Origin: Lewinellaceae bacterium
GTDB taxonomy: Bacteria; Bacteroidota; Bacteroidia; Chitinophagales; Saprospiraceae
Reading direction: 5' to 3'
Length of the DNA: 64,000 nt
NCBI GenBank assembly: GCA_020636435.1
Contig: JACJXX010000001.1
Coordinates: 2,869,001 to 2,933,000, forward strand
Part shown: in pieces, positions 1 to 8,970 of the stretch
How positions within the stretch are numbered: position 1 is the stretch's first letter
How the letters are laid out: every line of letters begins with the position of its first letter
Translations under genes and position numbers: made by a program
The notes under the pieces: generated by a model
Told to the model about the DNA's origin: nothing
Databases searched by the model: none
Seen by the model: only the letters and a program-made list of their open reading frames with translations

Positions 1-1511
1 GACAACGAACCACTAACAACAAACCCCACCGTATCGCATACCGTATCGCTCCCCGTCTGATTGCTGGCCGTCAAACACACCTCATACACGCCCGCCTCCG
101 TGTATGCATGCACGGGAAAGCGCTCCGTGCTGCTCTGCCCTTCTCCAAAATCCCAGAGCCAGCTCTCGGGGCTGAAGCGCGTGCCGTCGTAAAAGGCTAC
201 TTGCAGGGCAGCGCTGTCTTCGACGGCGTAGCTGAAGGCCGCCTGCGGCGGCGGGTTGTCGATGCCGAGGGTATCGCAGGGGCTACCATCTAAAGGGCCT
301 AAGCCGTAGTAGGGGAAGTTGGGGATGCTGCGGTTGTTTAAGGCTACCAACTCCAGGCCGTGTTGCTCGACATTGCAGGCTAGATCTCGACTATTAGGTG
401 TATGGATGATATGAAGATAGTTTGCGTTGGTAGCACAAGCAATATATATTTTACCGTTGGGGCCCAATTGAGCTAATTTGAAATCAGTATTGAGATCATA
501 AATAGGGTCTTCAAAACCGTCATACTCGGCAACCTTTATCATTGTAGCTTCAACATTTGGAACATTCAGGTCAAACTGATACACATTGAACCAGGAGGTG
601 ACGTAAAGAAAACGGCTGTTTTCAGAAAAAGCCAGCCCCCCGCCTCCAAAGGCTAAATCGATAAAAGTAAATGAGGTAAAACTAGTAAACTCTCCAGTAC
701 AGCGGTCAAAATCATAGATTGTTACTCGGTGTTCAGACTCACCTGTATATTTGATATCAATCCTCGCGTATTTGGCGCCATCCGGAGAAAAGGAAGATTG
801 ATGACCTCCGGTAACTATTGAATCGCCTATTTGAACATTTTTTACTTTTTCTATACCATCAGGAGTAAATAAAACAGAATAATACCGGTTATTGTCTCTT
901 TCTGGTATGACTATCCACCAGTCTCTTCCGTTAGCATGGGGCGTAGCAACTATCCGCCCATAAGCAAGGGTATCATTGATAATAGGAATATTTTTTTCTA
1001 TTGCTGCCCCTAGCCCATTATTTGCTGACATATCAACTTTTGTGTAAAACAAGTTTTGTACCCAACTTCCTCCATGAGGAGCCCAGTCCCTGTCTTCATG
1101 AAAGATGTAATAAAGAAAATCTGATCCCGGTACGGGTAATATCAGAGCACCTTGTGGGTTAATATATCCATTATTATCCCATTGTTCAGACATTTGTGTA
1201 GGAGCCAAACCGGTGGCCAAAGTATCGTTGTTGAAATTCCTTACCTCGATGCCATTAGTGTAAAACAACAAATTGCCGGAAGCATCGCATACACTGGCAT
1301 TGGTATGCCAAAAATCCATGTTGATATCGGTGCTAATGATTTCCGGAGGGATGGAATTAAAATTCAACAAAGTCATATCATTGCCTCCTGATATTAATGG
1401 GCTGTTGCCTATTAACCATATATAATCCCTTTTCTGCCGTTCAAAAATATCCTGAGTATAAAGCAGGTTTGATATAAAGCAAAATACTGCCAAAATAATA
1501 CTCGCCTTCAT
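1..1511 (-). CDS. Secreted beta-propeller-like protein with PKD domain (partial)
   Basis: The reading frame is open from an ATG at 1511 to the left edge of the window, so the C-terminus is missing. The product starts with a signal peptide-like stretch (MKASIILAVFCFISNLLYTQ). About 380 residues follow with the look of a WD40/YncE-type propeller, including phrases such as HQSSFSPDGAKYARID and QLGPNGKIYIACA. A PKD domain begins near residue 430 (WLWDFGEGQSS, then HAYTEAGVYEVCLTASN). Proteins of this build in Bacteroidota usually end in a T9SS sorting domain, which would lie outside the window. It is probably a surface-exposed or secreted adhesion or scaffold protein; no enzymatic role can be assigned. 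It follows the beta-helix gene on the same strand, behind a hairpin. Confidence 0.75.
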   Translation of the reverse strand, partial: MKASIILAVFCFISNLLYTQDIFERQKRDYIWLIGNSPLISGGNDMTLLNFNSIPPEIISTDINMDFWHTNASVCDASGNLLFYTNGIEVRNFNNDTLATGLAPTQMSEQWDNNGYINPQGALILPVPGSDFLYYIFHEDRDWAPHGGSWVQNLFYTKVDMSANNGLGAAIEKNIPIINDTLAYGRIVATPHANGRDWWIVIPERDNNRYYSVLFTPDGIEKVKNVQIGDSIVTGGHQSSFSPDGAKYARIDIKYTGESEHRVTIYDFDRCTGEFTSFTSFTFIDLAFGGGGLAFSENSRFLYVTSWFNVYQFDLNVPNVEATMIKVAEYDGFEDPIYDLNTDFKLAQLGPNGKIYIACATNANYLHIIHTPNSRDLACNVEQHGLELVALNNRSIPNFPYYGLGPLDGSPCDTLGIDNPPPQAAFSYAVEDSAALQVAFYDGTRFSPESWLWDFGEGQSSTERFPVHAYTEAGVYEVCLTASNQTGSDTVCDTVGFVVSGSL

Positions 1512-1527
1512 AGGATATATAGTTAAG

Positions 1528-1560
1528 GCAGCTATAGGGCACACAAAACCCTATAGCTGC
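1528..1560 (-). terminator. 12-bp hairpin between two minus-strand genes
   Basis: A perfect 12-bp inverted repeat (GCAGCTATAGGG and its complement, loop 9 nt) lies just after the stop of the beta-helix gene and before the next start. The T-run after it is weak, so it may be an imperfect intrinsic terminator or an mRNA-stabilising hairpin. Confidence 0.6.
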
Positions 1561-1574
1561 TCGGGAAAGAAAAT

Positions 1575-4525
1575 TTATTTGGAAATGATCAACCTGGCCT
1601 GGTAGATAGGTTCGTTCTTGAGCCAGGCTCGCAAGAAGTAAATGCCACTGGGCAGATTTTGAAGGTTGAAAAGATGCAGAAATTCGCCTTCCGGCAAATC
1701 CCTGCTCCACACGGGCTGCCCCAATTGATTGACAATATTAATTCGGCCACAATAACCCTCTACCACCAGTTCGCCGGAGGTTGGGTTGGGGAAAATGCGA
1801 ACGCCAGAGTTTTCTTCTTCAAAGACAGTTACCTGTCCGGAAGCAAATCTTTCAGAACCTGCCTCGCATATATCTGCAAAGGTTGAATCAGCAACCAACT
1901 GATACAGGCTGCGCGCGTAATGCACTGCCCTGCCACCGGAAAGCGGGCATTGGCCGGCAATGGCCAAAAGGTTTTCCGTTTGTTGAGCATCGAAAGCGCT
2001 GCTTCTCTGGGCAAGCGTATTAAGGAATATTTTGCTAACCAGTTTTTCATTGGTTTGATAAACTGCTGTATCGCCCAAAGCACTGTTTTCTGCAAGCAGT
2101 GTTTCTGTAAAATTGACACGAGCCTGAAGGACAATCTGCTCCAGGGAGTCCATGGCAACACAAAGGCCTGCCGCTTCATTTAGCAGGCTATCCCGTGCGT
2201 TTTCCAATCCGGTAGCACCTGCTGCAATTAAGCTATCTTTTTCCAGAACAAACCCGATCAAACCATCCAACTCTTGGCCCCACTGCTGTATTTGGGCCGT
2301 TTCTGTTGGCAATAACCTATACAAACTATCTCTGCCTTTTTCCAACTTATAAAAGGCAGATAGAAGTGTAGTGTCATTAGCCAGATAAAAGCTATCTAGG
2401 ACTTCGTCAGCAGGCCATTCTTCCACATCCAACTCCCGGTATAGCTGAAGCTGTGCCGCCCAGAGCATGGCACCGGGATAATCTTCGTCCAACTGTTCAC
2501 TGCGGGCGGTTTTGAGGTGGATGTCTTTAACTTCTATCGGCTCCATCCCGCCATTTTGGAGGCAAGTATCGGCGACTTCTCCGTCATCAAGGTTGAACCA
2601 AGCTTCTTCGGCTGCTTGTTGCGCAGCAGGTGGGAAATTTGGGAAATCAAATGAGGCAGGATAAATAGGAGGAGTATCATCGTTGATAAAATAACCGTTA
2701 TCGGCTAATTCGGAAAATATACTCCCATAACTCACCGCCGCAGCGACCCCATACCCGTCATTCGGCAACCCGCTATTCACCTCCCACAAATTGCCCGTAT
2801 GGCTTTGCACCCCGATGTTCAAGCTGCTCCGGTACGCCAGCCCCCACCCCATGCCCAGCTCGCCCGGCAGGAAAGTATTGGTGCTCACCGTGCTGCCCAT
2901 ACAGCTGCCCTCAAATTCCGCCCCCGTACCCAGTTCGGTGAAGGTATTGCAGTCAAAAACACTGCTGCTGCCATCCAGCACATCCAGCCCCACAAAGAAC
3001 AGGTTATCCGGCCCCGGGCCGGCCACGTAGTTTTCGCGGATCATACAATCCACGGCCCCATTGACGCGGATGCCGGCGGCGGTTTGCACGGCCTGTTCCA
3101 TATAGATATCATTGCTGCTTGCCTCCAGCCCATTCACGCCCCGGAGGCGCAGGCCAAAGCCCTTGCCAGCCAGGGTGACGGTATTGGAGCGGATAGCCGC
3201 GTCGGTGAAGGCGATGCCGGTTTCCTCTACGTTGATGCCCCGGCTTGTGGTGGTGATGTCGTTGCCGGCTACTTCCAAGATGGGGAGGGGGGCGTTGCTC
3301 AGCAAGTCGATGCCCGTCCGGCTGACTTCCATCAGGTTGTTGTTGACGAAGACTTTCCGGTTTTGGGCCAGTTGCACCTGCACGCCGTAGCCGCAGGCTG
3401 TCATGTAGTTATTGGCAATGTCGGCCGCTGTGCCTTCTGCCCAGATGGCGTGGGCGCAGTTGCGGAAGGAGGGGCCGTCGGCTCGGCTGGCGCCCCGGCC
3501 ACGCTGCAGCAGCGGGTGGGCCGCGCCGCCCGTATGGCGGATACCGAAGCCGGTGAAGGGATACGGCTCGGCATCCGCCGTTTCGATGTCTGCGAAGGCG
3601 GAATTGTGCACCGCCAGGGGCGTGTTCTCGGCGAGGATGCCATTGCGCAGACCGTCGAAGCGGTTCTGCTGACCAGCGCTGGTTCCCAGGCCGCCGATGC
3701 GGACGGGCTCTACCTCTACGCCGTGGCGCAGGCTTATGCCCGCGTACGGGCGGGCGCCCGGCGCGGGCGACTGCCCGGCAAAGGGCGGCAGCAGGGCTTC
3801 GTAGCCCAGTACTTCTGTTCCCAGGAAGGCTTCCAGGGAGAAGGTTGCGCTGCCGGCCGCGTCGAAATAGAGGCTGATGTAGTTGCGGTTGAAGAAGGAT
3901 TCGTCCACGAGTATTTTGGATTTGTTCAACGCATGTATGGCGTACTGGGCGTCCGCTATGCGGGCGCCTTTGAGCACCAGGCGGGAATCGTCGCCCACCC
4001 GGATGCCCTTCCACATCTGCCCGCAGCCTTGCAGGCCCGAGCTTTGCCACATGGCGCTGAGGGCAAAGGTAACCTGCTCGCTGCCAAGGCCCACGCCTAT
4101 TTCCGAGCCGGGGTGGATATACACCTCCCCGCCGGAAATGTCGTAATCCTCGTCGATCAGCAGCAGGCCGGAGACGGCCAGGCAGGTATTGGCCAGCAAC
4201 CCCTCTGGCAAAACGCCCAGGGCCGTCAGCGTGCTCAGGCGGGTGCCGTTGACGGAATTGGCAACGATGTTGATGCCGTTTTTGCAGGGGCAGCTCAGAG
4301 CTTCAGCGCAATCCTGTACCGCTACCTGTAGGGTATCGGAAGCGCTGTTCCCGCAGGTATCGAAACCGTAAGGATGACGCTGTATAGCCCCGAACTGTCG
4401 AAGGTAAAGGCCGCCTGTGCTCCCGCCTCTGCTAAGAGCCGGCCGGGCGTTTGAGCGCGCAGCAAGGCGCTAATAGCCGCCAGCGCCAGGGCGGACAATA
4501 CGAACAGGGAAAATGAACGGGCCAT
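1575..4525 (-). pseudogene. Right-handed beta-helix T9SS cargo protein with internal frameshift
   Basis: An ATG at 4525 begins a clear signal peptide (MARSFSLFVLSALALAAISA) followed by a PKD-like strand (FTFDSSGLYSVILTV). Near 4362-4368 the reading frame shifts. The continuation DTCGNSASDTLQVAV, then CPCKNGINIV, runs in the next frame for about 930 residues. That part contains many Asn/Asp-rich beta-helix rungs (NosD-like parallel beta-helix) from roughly residue 60 to 560, then a helical region. It ends in a T9SS type A sorting domain (VRIFPNPTSGELVVEG ... GIYFLRAW). One base appears to be missing, or two gained, in GTTTCGAT. Without the shift this is a secreted surface protein. With it the product is truncated after about 60 residues, unless the shift is a sequencing error or is bypassed. 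Confidence 0.7.
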
Positions 4526-4994
4526 ATCAATCGGTTTTGGTTTAGTACGTGAAATCATCAAAACGCAACTTACTATTTTCAGCGTGCCGAAAAAGTTTAG
4601 CCAGTTTCTAAAACCAGAATGGCGGATTGTTTTATTTAACGTACTTAATGAGCGTTTCGTTAGTGTTGTTCGTTAGAGGAGTGCTTGTTGTTCGTTTCTA
4701 TAAAAGTACTTCTTTTTCCGCTTGAACATCATAAAAAACCAATTTTAACACGAGCAGGGCTGAGAAATACCAGCTTCATGGTACGGAAATTTGCAAGAGG
4801 TTTTCCATTTTGGCATTGTTGCTTGCCCGACGGATTTTCAACATTGGCCCGGAGCACCGCCCATGCTATTGGCAGAGCAGCCCACCCCAATTACGGTCCC
4901 TGATAAAAATCATCCTCCCTTCTGATATTTATCATTTAGCCCTGTAGTGGCGTAGGTTATATTTGGTTAGCAAGGCAACTAACAACCGTTCGAT
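4526..4994. other. 470-bp intergenic region with divergent upstream sequences
   Basis: This holds the upstream regions of the beta-helix gene (minus) and the first universal stress gene (plus). The only element I can support is a TATATTTG -7 box at 4958-4965, about 30 nt before the stress-protein ATG. No ORF or repeat stands out. Confidence 0.5.
4958..4965 (+). promoter_or_regulatory. Bacteroidota-type -7 box before the stress gene
   Basis: TATATTTG fits the TAnnTTTG consensus and lies at a suitable distance from the ATG at 4995. No convincing -33 TTTG partner is visible. Confidence 0.5.
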
Positions 4995-5939
4995 ATGATG
5001 TCCTTAAGCCAAATATCCATGACACAATCACCAACGGCCATTCAGCCCTTCCAGGTCCGCCAGGCCATGGTTGCCCTCGAATTGGGGCCAACCGACAACA
5101 AAATCCTGGAATACCTCGATTTCTTCACCAAAGAAATCCCTACCGGGGCAGCGTACTTTCTGCACGTACTGCCCAAGTTCGACCTGCTCAACACCATGAT
5201 GGAGCGGGAGGCCCGGGCATTGGTCAGCAACTACGAGATCAACGACGAGGTCATCACCCGGATGGAGCGCAAAATCCGCTCCCGCCTGACGGATGACCAT
5301 ACGGTGCACATCGAGTTTGACGTCAAGGAGGGCAACCCCCTGGAAGAACTGCTGGAAGACACAAACGACGTAAAGGCCGACCTGGTGGTCATCGGGCAAA
5401 GGAGCGGCGCCAGCCAGCACGGCATTCTGGCCAAAAACCTGGCGCGCAAGGCGCCATGCAACGCCCTGGTTATTCCGGATAAGGCCAAGCCCCGGATCAA
5501 AAAGATACTGGTGCCGGTCGACTTTTCCGAGTACGCTATCAAAGCGCTGCGCACAGCGGTAGCCCTCAACCTGGAATTGTACGAGCGGGCCGAGATCGTC
5601 TGCCTCAACATCTACGAAGTACCGAACCTCAGCGTCTACAAGATTCAGAAAACCAAGGAACAGTTTCAGGATATGCTGGAAAAGGACCATCGGGACGCCT
5701 TCACCGCATTCCTGAACACCCATATACCCGAGCACAAAGACAACATCAAGGTAGAATTGGCCTGTCGCGAAGGTGCCGGCATAGCTCAGTACATCATGGA
5801 CTACGCCGTCAACAACCAGGCCGACCTCATCGTAATGGGCGCCAAAGGGCACTCCCAGGTGGAACTGCTGCTGATGGGCAGCGTGACCGAAAAACTGCTG
5901 GCCATCAATGAAACGACCCCAACGCTGGTCGTAAAATAA
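4995..5939 (+). CDS. Universal stress protein with two Usp domains
   Basis: The 314-residue protein has two UspA folds in tandem, roughly residues 22-155 and 165-314. The second carries the ATP-binding signature G-x2-G-x9-G-S (GAKG ... MGSVTEK) and a KKILVPVDFS start strand. The first ends in a degenerate motif (VIGQRSGAS ... ILAKNLARKAP). Tandem Usp proteins are cytoplasmic and are linked to survival under starvation, redox or envelope stress; the ligand is probably ATP for the second domain. Two further Usp genes lie 1.3-2.2 kb downstream, with a CBS protein between, so the region is a stress module. Start choice is uncertain among ATGs at 4995, 4998 and 5019. It is followed by an intrinsic terminator. 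Confidence 0.9.
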   Translation: MMSLSQISMTQSPTAIQPFQVRQAMVALELGPTDNKILEYLDFFTKEIPTGAAYFLHVLPKFDLLNTMMEREARALVSNYEINDEVITRMERKIRSRLTDDHTVHIEFDVKEGNPLEELLEDTNDVKADLVVIGQRSGASQHGILAKNLARKAPCNALVIPDKAKPRIKKILVPVDFSEYAIKALRTAVALNLELYERAEIVCLNIYEVPNLSVYKIQKTKEQFQDMLEKDHRDAFTAFLNTHIPEHKDNIKVELACREGAGIAQYIMDYAVNNQADLIVMGAKGHSQVELLLMGSVTEKLLAINETTPTLVVK

Positions 5940-6023
5940 GCCAACAACCGCCGAGGCGGCCCCGACAAGACGAATCATAGCTTGGTGAATTTTTTTCTAT
6001 TTAGTGAGGTTAGTTTTTCGGGA

Positions 6024-6056
6024 GGCCGTCAGAGTTTTACTTTGACGGCCCTTTTT
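6024..6056 (+). terminator. Intrinsic terminator after first Usp gene
   Basis: GGCCGTCA pairs with TGACGGCC across an 11-nt loop and is followed by CTTTTTAT, 85 nt after the stop at 5939. This is a standard rho-independent layout. The rest of the gap up to 6262 shows nothing else. Confidence 0.8.
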
Positions 6057-6262
6057 ATGAACAAATGACAAAAATCAACTCCCGGGCTGACCATTATCAG
6101 CCGGGCCGGGCCGCCAAAAGCCTAGTTTTGGGACGAAGGCAGAAAAGAAACATTTTTCAAAAAGCCCGATATTTTGCCCAACCAGAGGAGTGTGCAAGAG
6201 GCGGATTTTTTAGAAACTGAGGCAACGTTACACCATTCTTCCTCCGTACAAAGCCAAAAGCC

Positions 6263-6643
6263 ATGGTAATATCTGATGATAAGACATTCCGGGACATCCA
6301 AAAAGAGTTCAACAGCAAATTCCCTTATTTAAAACTGGAATTCTATTCTTCCCGGCACAGCGAGGGCGAAGGGTCGCCGGTGCAGGAACGCATCGACCCC
6401 GAGCAACTGCTCAAAACCGCCCGCAAAATCCATAACGAAGGAAACCTGCAGGTCAGGAGCAACCTGAAAGTAAGTACGTTAGAACAGATGTTCCACGACA
6501 AGTTCGGCCTCAACGTGCAGGTGTTCCGAAAGTCCGGCAACCTTTGGATGCAAACGACTTCCACTGACCACTGGACGCTGGCCGAGCAAAACCGCAAAGG
6601 CGGATCCTCCGAATTGCATTACAAAGAAAAATACAGAACATGA
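6263..6643 (+). CDS. Small conserved protein upstream of CBS gene
   Basis: A 126-residue soluble protein without signal peptide or membrane segment. It opens with MVISDDKTFRDIQKEFNSKF, a short alpha/beta-looking stretch, and contains LLKTARKIHNEGNL and a C-terminal part (FGLNVQVFRKSGNLW, then TDHWTLAEQN). I do not recognise a named family. Its stop codon overlaps the ATG of the CBS gene (ATGA), so the two are probably translated together and may work together. The position within the stress-protein cluster suggests a role in stress or energy sensing, but this is inference. Confidence 0.7.
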   Translation: MVISDDKTFRDIQKEFNSKFPYLKLEFYSSRHSEGEGSPVQERIDPEQLLKTARKIHNEGNLQVRSNLKVSTLEQMFHDKFGLNVQVFRKSGNLWMQTTSTDHWTLAEQNRKGGSSELHYKEKYRT

Positions 6644-7059
6644 TCACGGCCACCGCTACCGTCGCCGACATTATGAGCAAAAATGTCCTTTTTGCCCATA
6701 CCGGCCAGAGTTTCACCCAATTGTGCCGCCTCTTTTTCGAGATGGACATTCACCATCTGCCGGTGGCCGACGAAATGGGAAAGCTCATCGGCATCCTCAG
6801 CACCAACGACGTGCTGAAAGCCTACGGCAGAAAGGTGCCGTCGCTGAAGCGGGCCGACGATGCCATGTTGAATGAGCACATTACCATTTATGACCTGATG
6901 ACGCAAGACCCGATCAGCGTTCCGCCCGGCACGACCCTCAAGGAAGCGGCTCAACTGCTGGCTACCCACAACATTCAGTCCCTCCCCGTGGTGGAAGGGC
7001 AAAAGGTGGTGGGCATCGTCACCAGCCGGGACCTGATCCGCTACCTGGCCGGCGCCTGA
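6640..7059 (+). CDS. CBS-pair domain protein
   Basis: The 139-residue protein is made of two CBS motifs and little else. The first covers about residues 8-60 (VADIMSKNVLFAHTGQSFTQ ... HHLPVADEMGKLIGILST). The second covers about 80-137 (DLMTQDPISVPPGTTLKEAA ... SLPVVEGQKVVGIVTSRDL). Stand-alone CBS pairs bind adenine nucleotides and report energy status to partner proteins. The start overlaps the preceding stop in an ATGA junction, which points to translational coupling with the 126-residue protein. Its placement between universal stress genes fits a nucleotide-sensing stress module; the partner is unknown. Confidence 0.9.
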   Translation: MITATATVADIMSKNVLFAHTGQSFTQLCRLFFEMDIHHLPVADEMGKLIGILSTNDVLKAYGRKVPSLKRADDAMLNEHITIYDLMTQDPISVPPGTTLKEAAQLLATHNIQSLPVVEGQKVVGIVTSRDLIRYLAGA

Positions 7060-7109
7060 GAAGCGCGGGTACTGTCGTCAGAAGCAAAAGCTGCGAGAGC
7101 GCAAGCTCA

Positions 7110-7154
7110 GGAACATCCCTCTTCGCCGGGCATTGCCAGAGACGGGGATGTTCC
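7110..7154. repeat. 10-bp inverted repeat with long loop
   Basis: GGAACATCCC (7110-7119) and GGGATGTTCC (7145-7154) are perfect complements separated by 25 nt, followed by an A-run (CAAAAAAAAG). On the minus strand it would read as a hairpin preceded by T's, so it is not a plain plus-strand terminator. Function unknown. Confidence 0.45.
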
Positions 7155-7205
7155 CGAACAAAAAAAAGAGACATAGTTAAAATTGGCTTTTGCGACTAGG
7201 ACGAG

Positions 7206-7240
7206 GGGCGGCCATCTATTTTAGATGGTTGCCCTTTTTT
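7206..7240 (+). terminator. Intrinsic terminator upstream of second Usp gene
   Basis: A 13-bp stem with two G-U pairs (GGGCGGCCATCTA / TAGATGGTTGCCC, 3-nt loop) is followed directly by TTTTTT. It lies 20 nt before the ATG at 7261. It probably ends transcripts from the CBS operon; it could also act as an attenuator for the Usp gene. Confidence 0.8.
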
Positions 7241-7260
7241 GTTAATTTTGAAATAAACCA

Positions 7261-8094
7261 ATGATGAAGAGCATCCTGGCCCCCACCGATTTTTCCGCCT
7301 GCGCTTTTCAGGCAACGGAAGCAGCTGCTGGCCTGGCCCGCCGTTTCGGAGCCGCTCTCCACCTGATGACGTGCCTGGACATCCCCGATAACTGGGACCA
7401 GCTTTCCCCCCGGGAGAAGGCCCAGATACCCGAGGCCCAGCAAAGAATATACAACGCGGAAGTGCTGTTCAACGACCTGCGCCGGCGCTTTGCCGATATT
7501 GAAGTCAAAACGGCCTGCTGCGGCGGAAAGCTCCCTGCCGAAGTAGAACGATATGTCCGGCGCTTCGCCATCGACTTCATCGTTATGGGGTCTCACGGCG
7601 CCGGGGGAAAGAATGATTATTTTGTTGGCACCAATACGCAAAGAGTCGTGCGGCAGGTGCACTGCCCCACCCTGGTGATCAAGGATCCGGTGAAAGAGGT
7701 GAACTTCGACAAGGTGGTTTTTGCATCCAGTTTTCACGAGAACGAACGGGCGCCTTTCCTGAAATTCAAAGACTTCGTCAAGCACTTCGTCCCGGAAATA
7801 CACCTGGTGGAAATACACACTTCCTCCCTGCTCGACCCGCCTTATTTCCTAAGCCACGAGGCCATGGAGGAATTCCGCAGCTTGTGCGCTCCTTTCCGCT
7901 GCGAGACGCACATTCACCGCAACTTCAATGTAGAACGGGGCATCCGGGCTTTTGCCGAAGAAGTAGGGGCCCGGCTGATCGGCATTTCCAACCACAACCG
8001 CCACCCGCTTAAGCGCATGCTGGCCGGCAGCAATGTGGAGGCGCTCATCAACCATTCCAGCATTCCCGTGCTGAGTATTGATTACCCAAACTAA
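7261..8094 (+). CDS. Universal stress protein family protein
   Basis: This 277-residue protein begins with a typical Usp domain (MKSILAPTDFSACAFQATEA) carrying the nucleotide motif GSHG-x9-GT around residues 113-128 (GSHGAGGKNDYFVGTNTQRV). The C-terminal half is a second, degenerate Usp fold without a full motif (VFASSFHENERAPFLKF ... RMLAGSNVEALINHSSIPVL). The second ATG codon (7264) could also be the start. It lies 7 nt upstream of the next Usp gene and is probably co-transcribed with it. The role is cytoplasmic stress response; the specific signal is unknown. Confidence 0.9.
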   Translation: MMKSILAPTDFSACAFQATEAAAGLARRFGAALHLMTCLDIPDNWDQLSPREKAQIPEAQQRIYNAEVLFNDLRRRFADIEVKTACCGGKLPAEVERYVRRFAIDFIVMGSHGAGGKNDYFVGTNTQRVVRQVHCPTLVIKDPVKEVNFDKVVFASSFHENERAPFLKFKDFVKHFVPEIHLVEIHTSSLLDPPYFLSHEAMEEFRSLCAPFRCETHIHRNFNVERGIRAFAEEVGARLIGISNHNRHPLKRMLAGSNVEALINHSSIPVLSIDYPN

Positions 8095-8101
8095 AAAGCC
8101 C

Positions 8102-8911
8102 ATGAAAAAGATACTATTTCCTACCGATTTCTCGGAAGCCGCCCGGAATGCATTTGCCTATGCCGTACAACTGGCGGAAGCGCTGGAGGCCAGGATCGAT
8201 GTGATGAGCGTTTACCACCTGCCCATCAACGATGCCGGGCGGGTGCCGCCCGACTATATCGAACGCATGCTCAACGAAAAGAAACAAAGCGTTGATCAGC
8301 ACCTCAAGGAATTCACCAACGATCATTCCCAAAAAATAATCGGCGAGCTAAAGTCCGAATATGGCATCTTCGTTTACCAGGAGGTCATCGACACCGCCAA
8401 AAGCGGGGGCTACAGCCTCATCGTGATGGGCACCAAAGGAGAACGCAGCGCCATCGAAAAGATGATGGGAAGCGTGACCACCCACACCATGATGCACGCG
8501 CCCTGCCCGGTGCTCGCCATCCCGGAGGGCGCGGAGTTCCGGCCCATAAGCCATATCGGCTACGCTACCGACTTCGAGCCCAGCGATGAACATGCGGTGG
8601 AACAACTCATGGAATTTGCGGGCAGGCTGGGCAGCGCCATCCATTTCGTCCATATAGACACCAAAGCCGTGGCGGGAAGCGTGGAAGACTATGTCATGGT
8701 GGAAAACTACCCCTTCCCCTTTACGAACTTCTCGGTGGTGGGCAGCCGGTCGGTCTCCGAAGGGCTCGACCAGTTCGTCCGGAAAAACAAGATCGACGTC
8801 CTGGCCCTGTTCATCCCCAACCGCCGACTGTGGGAACGCCTGTTCCACAGCAGTTTTACCAAGCAGATGGCGTTTCACAGCAAGGTGCCGTTGCTGGTGT
8901 TTCGGGAGTAA
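8102..8911 (+). CDS. Universal stress protein family protein
   Basis: A 269-residue Usp protein starting at ATG 8102 (MKKILFPTDFSEAARNAFAY); an upstream TTG in the end of the preceding gene gives a longer frame but is less likely. The first domain has GTKG-x9-GS (GTKGERSAIEKMMGSVTTHT), the ATP-binding signature. The second half resembles a Usp fold without the motif (IGYATDFEPSDEHAVEQLME ... LFHSSFTKQMAFHSKVPLLV). It is the last gene of the stress module. Its stop codon lies inside a short hairpin shared with the convergent ABC transporter gene. Confidence 0.9.
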   Translation: MKKILFPTDFSEAARNAFAYAVQLAEALEARIDVMSVYHLPINDAGRVPPDYIERMLNEKKQSVDQHLKEFTNDHSQKIIGELKSEYGIFVYQEVIDTAKSGGYSLIVMGTKGERSAIEKMMGSVTTHTMMHAPCPVLAIPEGAEFRPISHIGYATDFEPSDEHAVEQLMEFAGRLGSAIHFVHIDTKAVAGSVEDYVMVENYPFPFTNFSVVGSRSVSEGLDQFVRKNKIDVLALFIPNRRLWERLFHSSFTKQMAFHSKVPLLVFRE

Positions 8912-8938
8912 ATGTGTAAATGAGGCTTACACGTTTAC
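8908..8938. terminator. Hairpin overlapping the stop codon of the third Usp gene
   Basis: GTAAATGTGTAA (which contains the TAA stop) pairs with TTACACGTTTAC with one mismatch. The two genes are convergent, so this may serve as a weak bidirectional terminator. It belongs to a recurring kind of 3' end in this window, where AT-rich word repeats begin at the stop codon. Confidence 0.5.
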
Positions 8939-8970
8939 GCATCTCCAGGCCCTAACGCCTGCCCCTACCC

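Noticed and set aside
2799..4331. Long 510-codon frame on the plus strand
   Set aside because: It is the antisense of the beta-helix gene, with low-complexity Ala/Gly/His-rich content; the minus-strand product shows a clear sorting domain and beta-helix rungs.
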